NCBI GenBank assembly: GCA_002365595.1
Contig: DFAM01000021.1
Span: forward strand, 65,620-90,993
Direction: 5' to 3'
Length of the DNA: 25,374 nt
Source of the DNA: Acinetobacter sp. UBA3106
Lineage (GTDB): Bacteria; Pseudomonadota; Gammaproteobacteria; Pseudomonadales; Moraxellaceae
This document shows, piece by piece, positions 5,855 to 14,507 of this stretch (position 1 is its first letter; each line of letters begins with the position of its first letter). Below the pieces are notes generated by a model. It saw only the letters and a list, made by a program, of their open reading frames with translations. It did not search any database and had not been told where the DNA came from. The position numbers and the translations under genes were made by a program.

Positions 5855-7606
5855 ATGTTAAATCAGCCTTTTGATACGGATGTTGTGGTGATTGGAACCG
5901 GCCCAGCGGGAGCAACCACTGCCTTAGCCTTAGCCACTTATGGGATTTCAGTCCGTTTTTATACCCAGTTTAATGGTCTGGCAAATTCGCCACGAGCGCA
6001 CATTACCAATCAGCGTGCAGTAGAAGTATTGCGTGAATTTGGCTTGGAAGAAGAAGCCAAAAATATGGCAACTCCATGGCAACACATGGGGGAAAGCATG
6101 ATCACCACTAGTTTAATTGGTGAAGAAATTGCTCGTATCCAGGCGTGGGGAACGGGTGATTTACGTCATGGCGATTATGTGAAGGGTAGTCCTTCGCCTT
6201 TATTCGATTTGGTGCAACCTGAAATGGAAGCACTGCTGGTGAAGCATGCGGTTGCGCGTGGTGCAAATCTATTTTACAACACCGAATACTTAGATCATGA
6301 GCAAGATGATGATGGCGTTACGGTCTGGTTCTTAGATCGATTGGAAAACCGTAAATATTCGGTTCGTGCCAAGTATTTGGTGAGTATGGATGGGGCACGC
6401 TCTAAAATCGTGGAGAAAATTGGTCTTCCGATAGAAGGTCATATGGCGCGTGCCGGTACCACTTATGTGCGTTTCAAAGCTGACTTGACTAAGTATGTGC
6501 AACATCGCCCAAGCATTTTGCATTGGATTGTAAATCCTGCCGCAGGTTTTGGTGAAATTGGTATGGGCTTGCTGCGTGCCATTTCTCCATGGAATGACTG
6601 GATTGCAGGTTGGGGATTTGATATCTCTAAAGGTGAGCCGCAATATACCGAAGAACAAATCATCCAGCGTATTCATACCTTCATTGGCACGGATGATGTC
6701 GATATTGAGGTTCAAAATGTATCGGCATGGTATGTGAATCAGGCGTTTGCCAAGCATTATTCAGTCGGTCGGGTTTTCTGTGGCGGGGATGCCGTGCATC
6801 GTCATCCACCATCGAGTGGTTTAGGTTCAAATACCTGTATTCAAGATGCATTTAACTTGGCATGGAAACTGGCTTTTGTCATTAAAGATTGGGCGAAAGC
6901 AGATTTGTTGAACTCTTATAGTGATGAGCGTGTGCCGGTGGGACAACAAATTGTCGCGCGTGCCAACCAGTCTCGCATGGACTACAAGTATCTGAAAGAT
7001 GTTTTCGGTTTTGATCAAGGCATTGAAACCACCCAGCAATTGTTAGATCGACTGAATGCACCGACAGCAGAAGCGGCTGAATTGCGTACTCAACTGAATC
7101 ATGCCTTGGAAATTAAAAACTTTGAGTTCAATGCGCAAGGTGTAGAGCTGAATCAGCGTTATCAATCCGTTGCCGTGGTTTTGGAGGATGAAAATGAAGA
7201 GCAATGGCAAGCTGATCCGCAATTGTATTTACAGGCAACTTCTCGTCCTGGAGCGAAAATTCCACATTGCTGGTTAATTGATGCGAAAAATGGTCAGAAG
7301 GTTTCTACTCTGGATATCGTCGGAAATGGCAAACTTACTTTAGTGACTGGTTTATCCGGTACAGCCTGGAAAAAGGCTGCTGAACAATTAGGTTTAACTT
7401 ATCTAGATGTTGTGACCATTGGGCAAGAAGTCAAAGATGTTTACGGCACCTGGCAAAAAACTTGTGAAATTGCTGAAGCAGGGATGTTGCTGGTTCGTCC
7501 GGATGGTTATGTGGCATGGCGCTATCAAGAAGCACTCTATGATGATGCCGAAGCCTTGCAGAAATTAACCCATGTGTTAGAACAAATGCAGTATCAAATC
7601 GCTTAA
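5855..7606 (+). CDS. FAD-dependent aromatic monooxygenase, 2,4-dichlorophenol 6-monooxygenase (TfdB)-like
   Basis: A 583-residue group A flavoprotein hydroxylase. It has the ADP-binding fold GxGxxG at residues 14-19 ('VVIGTGPAGATTALAL'), 'SPRAHITNQRAVEVLR' at about 45-60, the DG motif at 179-180 ('SMDGARSKIV') and the second FAD motif at 311-317 ('GDAVHRHPP') followed by 'GLGSNTCIQDAFNLAWK'. A thioredoxin-like C-terminal domain ends the protein, as in phenol hydroxylases. Length and many segments ('PRAHITNQR', 'AHRPSVLYW'-like 'QHRPSILHW', 'GRVFCGGDAVHRHPP') match TfdB. Such enzymes use NADPH and O2 to hydroxylate phenols ortho to the hydroxyl, giving catechols. No ring-cleavage gene is adjacent, so the true substrate is open. 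Start supported by AAGGA six bases upstream. The subfamily is sure; chlorophenol specificity is not. Confidence 0.9.
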   Translation: MLNQPFDTDVVVIGTGPAGATTALALATYGISVRFYTQFNGLANSPRAHITNQRAVEVLREFGLEEEAKNMATPWQHMGESMITTSLIGEEIARIQAWGTGDLRHGDYVKGSPSPLFDLVQPEMEALLVKHAVARGANLFYNTEYLDHEQDDDGVTVWFLDRLENRKYSVRAKYLVSMDGARSKIVEKIGLPIEGHMARAGTTYVRFKADLTKYVQHRPSILHWIVNPAAGFGEIGMGLLRAISPWNDWIAGWGFDISKGEPQYTEEQIIQRIHTFIGTDDVDIEVQNVSAWYVNQAFAKHYSVGRVFCGGDAVHRHPPSSGLGSNTCIQDAFNLAWKLAFVIKDWAKADLLNSYSDERVPVGQQIVARANQSRMDYKYLKDVFGFDQGIETTQQLLDRLNAPTAEAAELRTQLNHALEIKNFEFNAQGVELNQRYQSVAVVLEDENEEQWQADPQLYLQATSRPGAKIPHCWLIDAKNGQKVSTLDIVGNGKLTLVTGLSGTAWKKAAEQLGLTYLDVVTIGQEVKDVYGTWQKTCEIAEAGMLLVRPDGYVAWRYQEALYDDAEALQKLTHVLEQMQYQIA

Positions 7607-7622
7607 TTCAGGTTTTTAAAAG

Positions 7623-8519
7623 TTATTTTGAAACCTGCTGTCGTTGAACAGATTGCTGAATGATTTTTGCGGTAAATTGCAAAACTGGATTTTCGGCATC
7701 TGTTCGATAACTGGCATACAGCGGTAAGGTCGGCAAGTCTTGTTTCAGTTCAATTGCCTGTACATTCGGGTTCAGCAATTGCCGTGCATATTCAGGAATA
7801 AAACTCCAGCCCAAACCCATATTGATGAGATTGATATGCTGTAAGGCATTGGTAACTTGATATTTATATTGCAGTTTTAAATTTTCTTTTTCAGTGAACT
7901 GTTGAATTCGCTGATAGAACACTGGAGAAAAGAGCTGGTCACAGACAATAAAGTCATCATTTTGAATTTGTCTTAAGTCCTGAATTTTACGCTTGGCAAT
8001 ATAGGTTTGATGGGCAACACATAATAAATTTTCTTCAAACAGCATAGTGCTGCTATAAAGCGGATCATCCATCCACACGCGACTAAAAATCAAATCCAGT
8101 TCGGAATTTTTCAGTGCTTGAAATTGCTCGCTACAGGATAAACTTCTGATTTTAAGATCGACCTGCGGAAACTGAGCACGAACCTGTTGAATGATGTGAG
8201 GGATAATGGTCATTTCCGCCACATGCAATACGCCAATAAACAGCTGTTGCTGACCCTGATTGGCGATTTGACGTGCATGAGCAACTGCAAGTTCTGCGTA
8301 TTTAATCGATTCCAGGGCATATTTGAGAAAGCCTTGTCCCTCTGCAGTCAGGGCTATTTGTCGAGTACTTCGGTCGATCAGTTGTACGCCGACTTCTTCC
8401 TCTAAATCTTTAATTTGCTGGCTGAGGGAAGGCTGTACAGTACAGAGTTTTTGTGCAGCACGGGTAAAATTGAGTTCTTCAGCCAAAGCCACAAAGTAAC
8501 GTAAATGTCTAAGTTCCAT
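7623..8519 (-). CDS. LysR-family transcriptional regulator, CatM/BenM/CbnR-like
   Basis: A 298-residue LysR protein. The N-terminal helix-turn-helix is 'NFTRAAQKLCTVQPSLSQQIKDLEEEVGVQLIDR', and the start 'MELRHLRYFVALAEELNF' is typical of the CatM/ClcR/CbnR branch that senses aromatic breakdown products. The effector domain runs from about residue 90 to the end. Its 3' end faces the 3' end of the monooxygenase gene only 16 bases away. LysR genes are more often divergent from their targets, so this tail-to-tail arrangement is less usual, but the subfamily and the neighbour's aromatic chemistry make regulation of the monooxygenase plausible. I see no clear terminator between the two genes. Confidence 0.9.
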   Translation of the reverse strand: MELRHLRYFVALAEELNFTRAAQKLCTVQPSLSQQIKDLEEEVGVQLIDRSTRQIALTAEGQGFLKYALESIKYAELAVAHARQIANQGQQQLFIGVLHVAEMTIIPHIIQQVRAQFPQVDLKIRSLSCSEQFQALKNSELDLIFSRVWMDDPLYSSTMLFEENLLCVAHQTYIAKRKIQDLRQIQNDDFIVCDQLFSPVFYQRIQQFTEKENLKLQYKYQVTNALQHINLINMGLGWSFIPEYARQLLNPNVQAIELKQDLPTLPLYASYRTDAENPVLQFTAKIIQQSVQRQQVSK

Positions 8520-8606
8520 TGAGTATATCCTGCTGAAAAACGGGTTTATCCTACTGTTTAAAAACTAAAATAAAGCTCTATGCAGAATCATCAACATGGA
8601 TATTTT

Positions 8607-9428
8607 TTAGATTTCAAGAATTTTAATATCGGCATATTGCTGAATTAAATCAGGATTCAAACTATGGATGTAATCCATAAATGCAACATTAAACTGACCA
8701 ATTGTTTGCGCTTTTTCAAATGCCAATTTTCCTGCAATGGCAAAATGCGTATGTGCAGCAATGGTGGCAATCGTCGCTGTAGTTACAGCACAGTAAGCTG
8801 CGATTAAAGCACCGAGTGCACAGCCTGTTGCGGTAACTTTTGGCTGTAAATAAGAGCCACCATTGACCTGAATTACAGCATCAAGTTCTTTGCTTAAAAT
8901 AAAATCCGATTCACCTGAAATGGCGATGCATTCAGCATGTGCTAACAATACTTTGGCTTGGTTATAGACATCGGCGCTATCCAGCGTGCTATCGACGCCT
9001 TTGGAGAGCACCTGATTGCCTGCAAGGTTACTAATTTCTGAAGCATTACCGCGAATAACCGTGGGATGATATTGCAGTAACTCATCCACCATAGCCGAGC
9101 GCCATTTTAAAACGGGGCCATAACCGACTGGATCAAGCACCCAAGGGATACAGGTACGCTGCGCCGTTTGTGCAGAAATTTGCATGGCCTGCATTTGTTC
9201 ATTGGTGGGTGTACCCAGATTAATGCTCAGTGCAGCGGAAATAGTGGTAAAACTTTCGGCTTCGAATGGATTGTCAATCATGGCAGGTGAAGCACCGGCA
9301 GCCAGCAAAATATTGGCTGCATAATTGGCTGCAACGCTGTTGGTAATGCATTGCACCAAAGGCTGCTCGGTTTGCAGCTGTGTCCATGCTTCAACAATAT
9401 GCTCGACCAATGTTGAAGTTCGATCCAT
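8607..9428 (-). CDS. thiM: Hydroxyethylthiazole kinase (ThiM), thiamine salvage
   Basis: ThiM phosphorylates 4-methyl-5-(2-hydroxyethyl)thiazole with ATP so that the thiazole can be joined to the pyrimidine half of thiamine. The 273-residue protein shows the family signatures: 'PLVQCITNSVAANYAANILLAAGASPAM', 'WVLDPVGYG', 'VIRGNASEISNLAG' and the ATP-site 'VTATGCALGALIAAY' with the conserved Cys. The frame is open 15 codons further upstream to 9473, but I place the start at 9428: the ATG there is preceded by AAGGA, and the upstream codons ('MSSLCNQIYNLRNNP') are not part of ThiM. It is 73 bases downstream of the zinc-ribbon gene on the same strand and may be cotranscribed with it. No TPP riboswitch is visible, and thiD/thiE are not in the window. 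Confidence 0.93.
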   Translation of the reverse strand: MDRTSTLVEHIVEAWTQLQTEQPLVQCITNSVAANYAANILLAAGASPAMIDNPFEAESFTTISAALSINLGTPTNEQMQAMQISAQTAQRTCIPWVLDPVGYGPVLKWRSAMVDELLQYHPTVIRGNASEISNLAGNQVLSKGVDSTLDSADVYNQAKVLLAHAECIAISGESDFILSKELDAVIQVNGGSYLQPKVTATGCALGALIAAYCAVTTATIATIAAHTHFAIAGKLAFEKAQTIGQFNVAFMDYIHSLNPDLIQQYADIKILEI

Positions 9429-9501
9429 AGGATTATTCCTTAAGTTATATATCTGATTGCAGAGACTGGACATAGTAGATCACCATTTATTGGGTGAAAT
9501 A

Positions 9502-10665
9502 CTATTGAGTAAAATAGTGGTCTTGATGCTTACAGCTGCGGCAGCAGAGTGTCACATAATTTTCAGCATCATAATCCACAGTAAGCTCATTAGAACCGCA
9601 ATACATACAGCGTTTTTGTGAATAGAAGCTTAAGCGCGGTTCAATCTTTTTCCAGATCCGCCAGATTGGCTGGAAAAAAATACTCTCATCATAGCCGAGA
9701 AAGCGGAAAAACAGGATTTCGCTTATTTTGCTAAAAGGAATATTGTGCGGACGCGGCAGGGTAGATGTTTCCCATTTTTCGGTCACGGCACGGTCACGAT
9801 ATTGCTGCAAGGTTTTCTTTAACAAATTAGTGTTAATAAAGTTTTCATTACGTACTTGCAAGGCTTTTTGCTGATGCAAATATTCTAGTGCAGTTTGCAC
9901 CAGATAATAGATTTGCCCCACCGCCAATGAATCCATCAGGCGATAACAAAAGGTCTGAAAACTGTTATTTCCGGCAATTTGAATGCCCCAAGTGCGGCAA
10001 TAAAACTGGGCAAACTGAATAATTTCCTGATAAAGCACCAAATAAAGTACATTTTTTACTTCATCGGCATTTTTAAAGGGCACGCCCATGGTTAAATTTT
10101 CATAAAACCAGTTGCGAAGTTGCTGGGTAATGCTAAACAGACTCGGTTCTGAATAACCGTCTAAACGCACATTAACATAGTACTGATGTGCCTCTGAGGC
10201 AAAATCTTTGGCAATCAGGATTTGTTCTTTTACCAGCTGTTTGACCAAATAATTTTGGAACAAATAGTTCGGGGTAATCGAATGGTATTTGATGCTTTCC
10301 CAATCGATGTATTCATGATGGTTAGTATGTTCTTGAACTTGATTGTCCAAGATACTGAGTAAAAATAATTTGTTTAAAAAACTGATTTGATCGAGTCGAT
10401 ATTCAACAGCATCTTTCTCTTTGGACTTTAGTTTGCGCTGCTCTTGCAGACGCGTTTCAGTGAGCATTTTTTTTCGATTGACGAGGCATTTGTCACAATG
10501 ACAGTTGGTGCGACCATCCTGAAATACCCGATGTTGGCAGTGACTACATTCATGAAAATTAAGTGCTTGATCGTATTGTTCTGCTTCAATCCAGAACATA
10601 GATGCCTGACACAACGGGCATGATGTACTTTCATCGAGCTGTTTTTGCAGAATCTGAAGGAGCAT
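9502..10665 (-). CDS. Uncharacterised protein with N- and C-terminal zinc-ribbon Cys pairs
   Basis: About 387 residues. I start it at the ATG at 10665; a TTG at 10677 would add four residues, and neither has a clear ribosome binding site. Counted from the TTG, the N-terminus carries CPLC (20-23), CSHC (44-47) and a 'CHCDKC' cluster (59-64). The C-terminus carries CMYC (357-360) and CCRSC (378-382) separated by about 18 residues. These are spaced like zinc ribbons at both ends. The middle (about 90-340) is mostly helical and rich in Gln, Tyr and Phe, with no membrane segment and no motif I recognise. Zinc ribbons usually bind nucleic acid or protein. It precedes thiM on the same strand, but nothing ties it to thiamine metabolism. 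Real gene; function unknown. Confidence 0.8.
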   Translation of the reverse strand: MLLQILQKQLDESTSCPLCQASMFWIEAEQYDQALNFHECSHCQHRVFQDGRTNCHCDKCLVNRKKMLTETRLQEQRKLKSKEKDAVEYRLDQISFLNKLFLLSILDNQVQEHTNHHEYIDWESIKYHSITPNYLFQNYLVKQLVKEQILIAKDFASEAHQYYVNVRLDGYSEPSLFSITQQLRNWFYENLTMGVPFKNADEVKNVLYLVLYQEIIQFAQFYCRTWGIQIAGNNSFQTFCYRLMDSLAVGQIYYLVQTALEYLHQQKALQVRNENFINTNLLKKTLQQYRDRAVTEKWETSTLPRPHNIPFSKISEILFFRFLGYDESIFFQPIWRIWKKIEPRLSFYSQKRCMYCGSNELTVDYDAENYVTLCCRSCKHQDHYFTQ

Positions 10666-10826
10666 GGAAAGAATCAATCAAAAGTCGGGTTAATCATGCC
10701 ATCGATTATACACGGGTCTTTTGCTGCGACGTGACGGAATAGGGCCGAATAGCAAATAATTCGTTAAGTGCAGCCCATCCGTTTATAGTAGGTTTGAAAA
10801 ATAGCCTAAGCTTATAAATGAATGAA

Positions 10827-10859
10827 TGTAGAGATGAAAACTCGAATTTCATCTCCACA
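10827..10859. repeat. Long near-perfect hairpin between two minus-strand genes
   Basis: TGTAGAGATGAAA (10827-10839), a seven-base loop, then TTTCATCTCCACA (10847-10859): 13 base pairs with one mismatch. Neither strand has a T-run after it, so it is not a standard terminator, although it follows the stop codon of the gene at 10899 by about 40 bases. It could be an RNA-stabilising 3' hairpin or a protein site. Confidence 0.5.
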
Positions 10860-10898
10860 ATAAAAAACAATGTTAATCAGAGCGTATAAATCTGGTAA

Positions 10899-11162
10899 TT
10901 AATAAGAGGCAGGGCAAGGTAGTGAATCATCCTCTTCGCCTAACTGCTTTGCATTAATTAAAGCCTGAACTTTTTTGGAGGGAATTTTCTTGCTCCCTAA
11001 GGCATCGTAGTTATTCAGAATTGTACAAATATCAATCGACTGCATTGGAATTCCTTCACAGCTCATAAACATGGCAATGACTTTGTGATCGATTCCTGCA
11101 GCATCAAGCGTTTGCATGGTTTTGATATTCTCGACGCGAACAATATGGTCTTTTAAATACAT
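10899..11162 (-). CDS. Small uncharacterised protein
   Basis: An 87-residue soluble protein of unknown family. Two consecutive ATG codons occur at 11165 and 11162. GAGG lies three bases before the first and six before the second, so the second is the likelier start. The sequence alternates helix-like segments ('RVENIKTMQTLDAAGIDHKVIAMFMSCEG', 'IDICTILNNYDALG', 'SKKVQALINAKQLGEEDD') and ends 'LPCPASY'. The N-terminal pattern ('IKTMQTLDAAGIDHKVIAMFM') is loosely helix-turn-helix-like but too weak to name. It is a stand-alone gene with good codon use and a clear ribosome binding site. Confidence 0.7.
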   Translation of the reverse strand: MYLKDHIVRVENIKTMQTLDAAGIDHKVIAMFMSCEGIPMQSIDICTILNNYDALGSKKIPSKKVQALINAKQLGEEDDSLPCPASY

Positions 11163-11165
11163 CAT

Positions 11166-11597
11166 ACACCTCTTCTAGTTTTGCTTTACTTTTTATAGTG
11201 CGCTTTACACAGATGAATACAAGCAAAAAACGTGCTCAAAATGTAGTCATCTTGAAAATTAGTGTCAATTTGAGTTAAATATTTTTATTGCATCGAAAAA
11301 ATTTAATTTATACAGTCATTTATGAAAAATAAGTCTTGTTCGCATCCTCTTTTTTAAATTGAATAATCAGAGCAGTATTTAAGATTAAAATGATCCAAAT
11401 CGTGCATTTATGTACTTTAAATCATCAATAGGGACATTAAATGTACCAATGTACATAACCTGAATTGAAAACTGGCAGCAATATGCCCATATATAACTCA
11501 AACCAACCGCACAGACAGATTGTGAAAGTTGTCGTATGATCGAAGCATTTCACAACAACAAAGTCTTGGCTTAAGAACGACAGGATTAGGACATCAT
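11166..11597 (+). promoter_or_regulatory. Divergent intergenic region before pepN
   Basis: Over 400 bases between the small minus-strand gene and the pepN start. It should hold both promoters. The clearest element is the inverted repeat at 11441-11456 (ATGTAC-CAAT-GTACAT). A TTGAAA at 11465-11470 with CATATA 17 bases later is a weak promoter candidate for pepN. The frame of pepN stays open back to a TTG at 11529, but those codons do not resemble PepN. Otherwise I see nothing. Confidence 0.4.
11441..11456. promoter_or_regulatory. Inverted repeat ATGTAC-N4-GTACAT upstream of pepN
   Basis: A perfect six-base inverted repeat with a CAAT spacer, about 140 bases before the pepN start and just upstream of the weak TTGAAA promoter candidate. 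It could be an activator or repressor site. Only the symmetry is seen. Confidence 0.3.
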
Positions 11598-14204
11598 ATG
11601 AATATCGCGGCAAACCCAGTGGTTGAAGCAGACCAGACTGTTTATTTAAAAGACTATCAAAAACCTTCTTTTCTGGTTGATTCAATCAACTTGGATATTC
11701 AGGTGCATACCGATCATACCAATGTGAATGCAGCATTGGTGATGAAGCGCCAGACTGCTGGGGATTTGGTGCTGCTCGGGCGTGATCTGGAATTAAAATC
11801 CATCACGTTAAACGGCAAGCTACTGACTGAAGCAGACTACACCCTTGATGCTGAACAGCTGGTGATTGCCAATGCACCGAATGAAGTCATTCTTGAAACA
11901 GAAGTTGTTATTCATCCGGAAAGCAATACCCAGCTTGAAGGTTTGTACCAAGCCAGCGATGATTTATTTGTCACCCAAAACGAACCTGAAGGTTTCCGTA
12001 AAATTACTTTCTATCCGGACCGTCCGGATGTGCTGTCTGTATTTACCACACGCGTAGAAGCCGATAAAAAATTCCCGGTACTTTTAGCCAATGGTAACCT
12101 GATGGAAGCGGGTGAGGCAGGCGAAGGCCGTCACTATACTATCTGGCAAGATCCGACCAAAAAACCAAGCTACCTGTTTGCCTGCGTGATTGGTGATTTG
12201 GCGGTGTTAAAAGATTCTTATGTGACGTCTGAAGGCCGTAACGTTGCACTAGAAATTTATGCCGAAGAAAAAGATATTCCTAAATGTCACATTGCGATGG
12301 AAGCCCTAAAACATTCGATGCGATGGGATGAAGAACATTATGGTCGTCCGTATGATCTGGACAACTACATGATTGTCGCAACAAGCGCATTCAATATGGG
12401 TGCCATGGAAAATAAAGGTTTAAATATCTTTAATACGTCTTGTGTGCTGGCTGATGAAGAATTCACGACAGATGCTGCCATCATGCGGGTGCAGTCGGTG
12501 ATTGCACACGAATATTTCCATAACTGGACCGGTAACCGGATTACCTGTCGTGACTGGTTCCAGTTATGTTTGAAAGAAGGTTTGACCGTATTCCGTGACC
12601 AGTCTTTCTCGGAAGATTTACAATCCGCTGCGGTACAACGTATTGATGATGTCGCGGTACTCAAAGCACATCAATTCCCGGAAGACTCAGGTCCGCTTTC
12701 GCATCCGCCACGTCCAGATCATTTTGTCGAAATTAATAACTTCTATACCGCGACTGTGTATGAAAAAGGTGCAGAAATTAACCGCATGATGTCGACCTTA
12801 CTCGGCAAAGAAAAATTCCGTCAAGGCACTGACGAATATTTTCGCCGTCATGACGGTCAGGCAGTAACGGTTGAAGACTGGATTTCTTCATTGACAGATG
12901 GTTCTGGTGTGGATTTATCGGCCTTCCTGATTTGGTACAACCAGCCGGGAACACCAAAACTGGAAGCCAAAGGCGAATATGATGCTGCGACTCAAAGCTA
13001 TCGTTTAAGCTTTAAACAAAGTTTAAAAGCCAATGCCAAATATCCAAACCTAAAAGCTGTACCCATCCCAGTGGCTTTGGCACTGTTTAATGCGGAAACA
13101 GGCGAGCAATATACTTTGCAGTCAGAAGCCTTATTTGAAAATGGGGTAAAAGATGGCGTGTATTTATTCGATCAGGCAGAAGCAACGATTAAATTTGCCG
13201 GCATCACAGCGAAACCTGTAGTGTCATTGCTGCGTAATTTCTCTGCTCCAGTCAATCTGGAATTCAATTATTCAGATCAAGAGCTGGCGTTCTTGATGCA
13301 ATATGAAACCAACGGTTTTAACCAGTGGCAAGCCACTCAAACCTTGCTGGAACGCATTTTACTGGAAGGTCATGAGGCTGATATTTATATTCAAGCCATG
13401 AAAAATACCCTGCCTGAAGTGATTCAAAAAGATCCGCTGCTGGCTTCACGTTTGTTTGATGTCCCTACAGAAGGATATTTGGGTAGCCGTATTGATACAG
13501 ATTATCAGCCGGCCAAAATCCAGGAACAGCGGAATGCTTTACTGGACACATTGGCGCGTGAATTTGGTTCGTTCTGTAAAGAAACCTATTTGGAATTAGA
13601 TCCTGATAACCAAAGTGAATTCTCGCAAGCGATGGGTGTTCGTGCACTCAGAAACATTATGCTAAGTATGATTGCACGTCAAGGTGATGTATCAGCTTTT
13701 GATTTAGCATATGAGCAGTATCATACTGGTAATATGTCTGAACGTTTGGGTGCGCTTAAAGTTCTGGTCTGGAATGATGCACCACAAGCTCAAGAAGCTT
13801 TAGCAGACTTCTATAGCCGCTTTGAAGATGAAGCTTTGTCACTAGATCAGTGGTTTATGGTGCAAGCTGCACATCCGAAAGCGACTGAGGAAACGATTCA
13901 ATATTTAACTTCACATCCGGACTATGATTTGGGTACACCAAACCGTATTCGTGCGGTAAGTGGTGGTTTAAATGCCAATCCGGTGAATACCTGGAGTTTT
14001 GGCGTACAACACTATATTAATTTAGCTAAATATCTGGATCAGAAAAACCCGATTGTGGGTTCACGTTTATTACAAGTGCTTTCTCGCTGGTACACTTTGG
14101 CAGAACCACAACGTACAGAAGTAAAAACTGCACTAGAAGCTTTAAAGCCACAAGTGAAATCTAAAAACGTAACGGAAACTTTAAACAGTATGTTGAGCAT
14201 ATAA
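11598..14204 (+). CDS. pepN: Aminopeptidase N (M1 family metallopeptidase)
   Basis: PepN is a cytoplasmic zinc aminopeptidase that removes N-terminal residues from peptides in the last stages of protein turnover. The 868-residue protein matches E. coli PepN (870). The exopeptidase motif GAMEN is at 268-272, the zinc motif HEYFH at 304-308 (ligands His304 and His308, catalytic Glu305) and the third ligand is Glu327 in 'CLKEGLTVFRDQSF'. An N-terminal beta domain precedes the catalytic domain, and a Fn3-like domain plus the large helical domain fill the rest. I choose the ATG at 11598, preceded by AGGA and TAGGA runs. An open extension back to 11529 is unlike the family. It is monocistronic with a strong terminator at 14228-14268. 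Confidence 0.96.
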   Translation: MNIAANPVVEADQTVYLKDYQKPSFLVDSINLDIQVHTDHTNVNAALVMKRQTAGDLVLLGRDLELKSITLNGKLLTEADYTLDAEQLVIANAPNEVILETEVVIHPESNTQLEGLYQASDDLFVTQNEPEGFRKITFYPDRPDVLSVFTTRVEADKKFPVLLANGNLMEAGEAGEGRHYTIWQDPTKKPSYLFACVIGDLAVLKDSYVTSEGRNVALEIYAEEKDIPKCHIAMEALKHSMRWDEEHYGRPYDLDNYMIVATSAFNMGAMENKGLNIFNTSCVLADEEFTTDAAIMRVQSVIAHEYFHNWTGNRITCRDWFQLCLKEGLTVFRDQSFSEDLQSAAVQRIDDVAVLKAHQFPEDSGPLSHPPRPDHFVEINNFYTATVYEKGAEINRMMSTLLGKEKFRQGTDEYFRRHDGQAVTVEDWISSLTDGSGVDLSAFLIWYNQPGTPKLEAKGEYDAATQSYRLSFKQSLKANAKYPNLKAVPIPVALALFNAETGEQYTLQSEALFENGVKDGVYLFDQAEATIKFAGITAKPVVSLLRNFSAPVNLEFNYSDQELAFLMQYETNGFNQWQATQTLLERILLEGHEADIYIQAMKNTLPEVIQKDPLLASRLFDVPTEGYLGSRIDTDYQPAKIQEQRNALLDTLAREFGSFCKETYLELDPDNQSEFSQAMGVRALRNIMLSMIARQGDVSAFDLAYEQYHTGNMSERLGALKVLVWNDAPQAQEALADFYSRFEDEALSLDQWFMVQAAHPKATEETIQYLTSHPDYDLGTPNRIRAVSGGLNANPVNTWSFGVQHYINLAKYLDQKNPIVGSRLLQVLSRWYTLAEPQRTEVKTALEALKPQVKSKNVTETLNSMLSI

Positions 14205-14227
14205 CTCAACCATCACTGCCTAAGTAG

Positions 14228-14268
14228 AAAAAGCCTTTTTCTGATGACAAGCGGAAAAAGGCTTTTTT
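14228..14268 (+). terminator. Rho-independent terminator of pepN
   Basis: AAAAAGCCTTTTTC pairs almost perfectly with GGAAAAAGGCTTTTT, followed by T residues, 24 bases after the pepN stop. Confidence 0.9.
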
Positions 14269-14507
14269 AGTTGATATTTCATTTATTTAGCTTTCTGAAC
14301 ACGCGGTTTATTATTTAGACTAACTTCATTAAATCCTATCATAGTAAGACAAAATACATATTGAATAATCACATTAGAAGTGTCCAATTAATCACACTTT
14401 AAGGGTAATATATGTATATTGAAGCTCATCTCAGGATGAGCTTTTATCATTTAACAGACTGTGATTGCATTAGCCTGTCATTTTGCTAAGTAGACTGGAG
14501 ATTGGTT
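14269..14507 (+). other. Intergenic region with an orphan terminator-like hairpin
   Basis: Between the pepN terminator and the next gene there is no credible protein gene. A second hairpin at 14422-14445 stands in the middle with no coding region before it, so a short transcript may end there. The promoter of the small gene at 14508 should lie to its right. Confidence 0.35.
14422..14445 (+). terminator. Orphan terminator-like hairpin
   Basis: AAGCTCATC (14422-14430), loop TCAG, GATGAGCTT (14435-14443), then two more T. The stem is perfect but the T-run is short. pepN already has its own terminator 150 bases upstream, so this one may end a small RNA or catch read-through. Confidence 0.5.

Noticed and set aside
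6332..7039. Minus-strand and alternate-frame open frames inside the monooxygenase gene
   Set aside because: They overlap a well-conserved flavoprotein and have no homology-like features or start signals.
9428..9501. TPP riboswitch before thiM
   Set aside because: The 73-base gap is too short and shows none of the conserved thi-box segments.
11529..11597. Longer PepN N-terminus from a TTG start
   Set aside because: The added 23 residues do not resemble the start of PepN, and the ATG at 11598 has a ribosome binding site and gives the family length.
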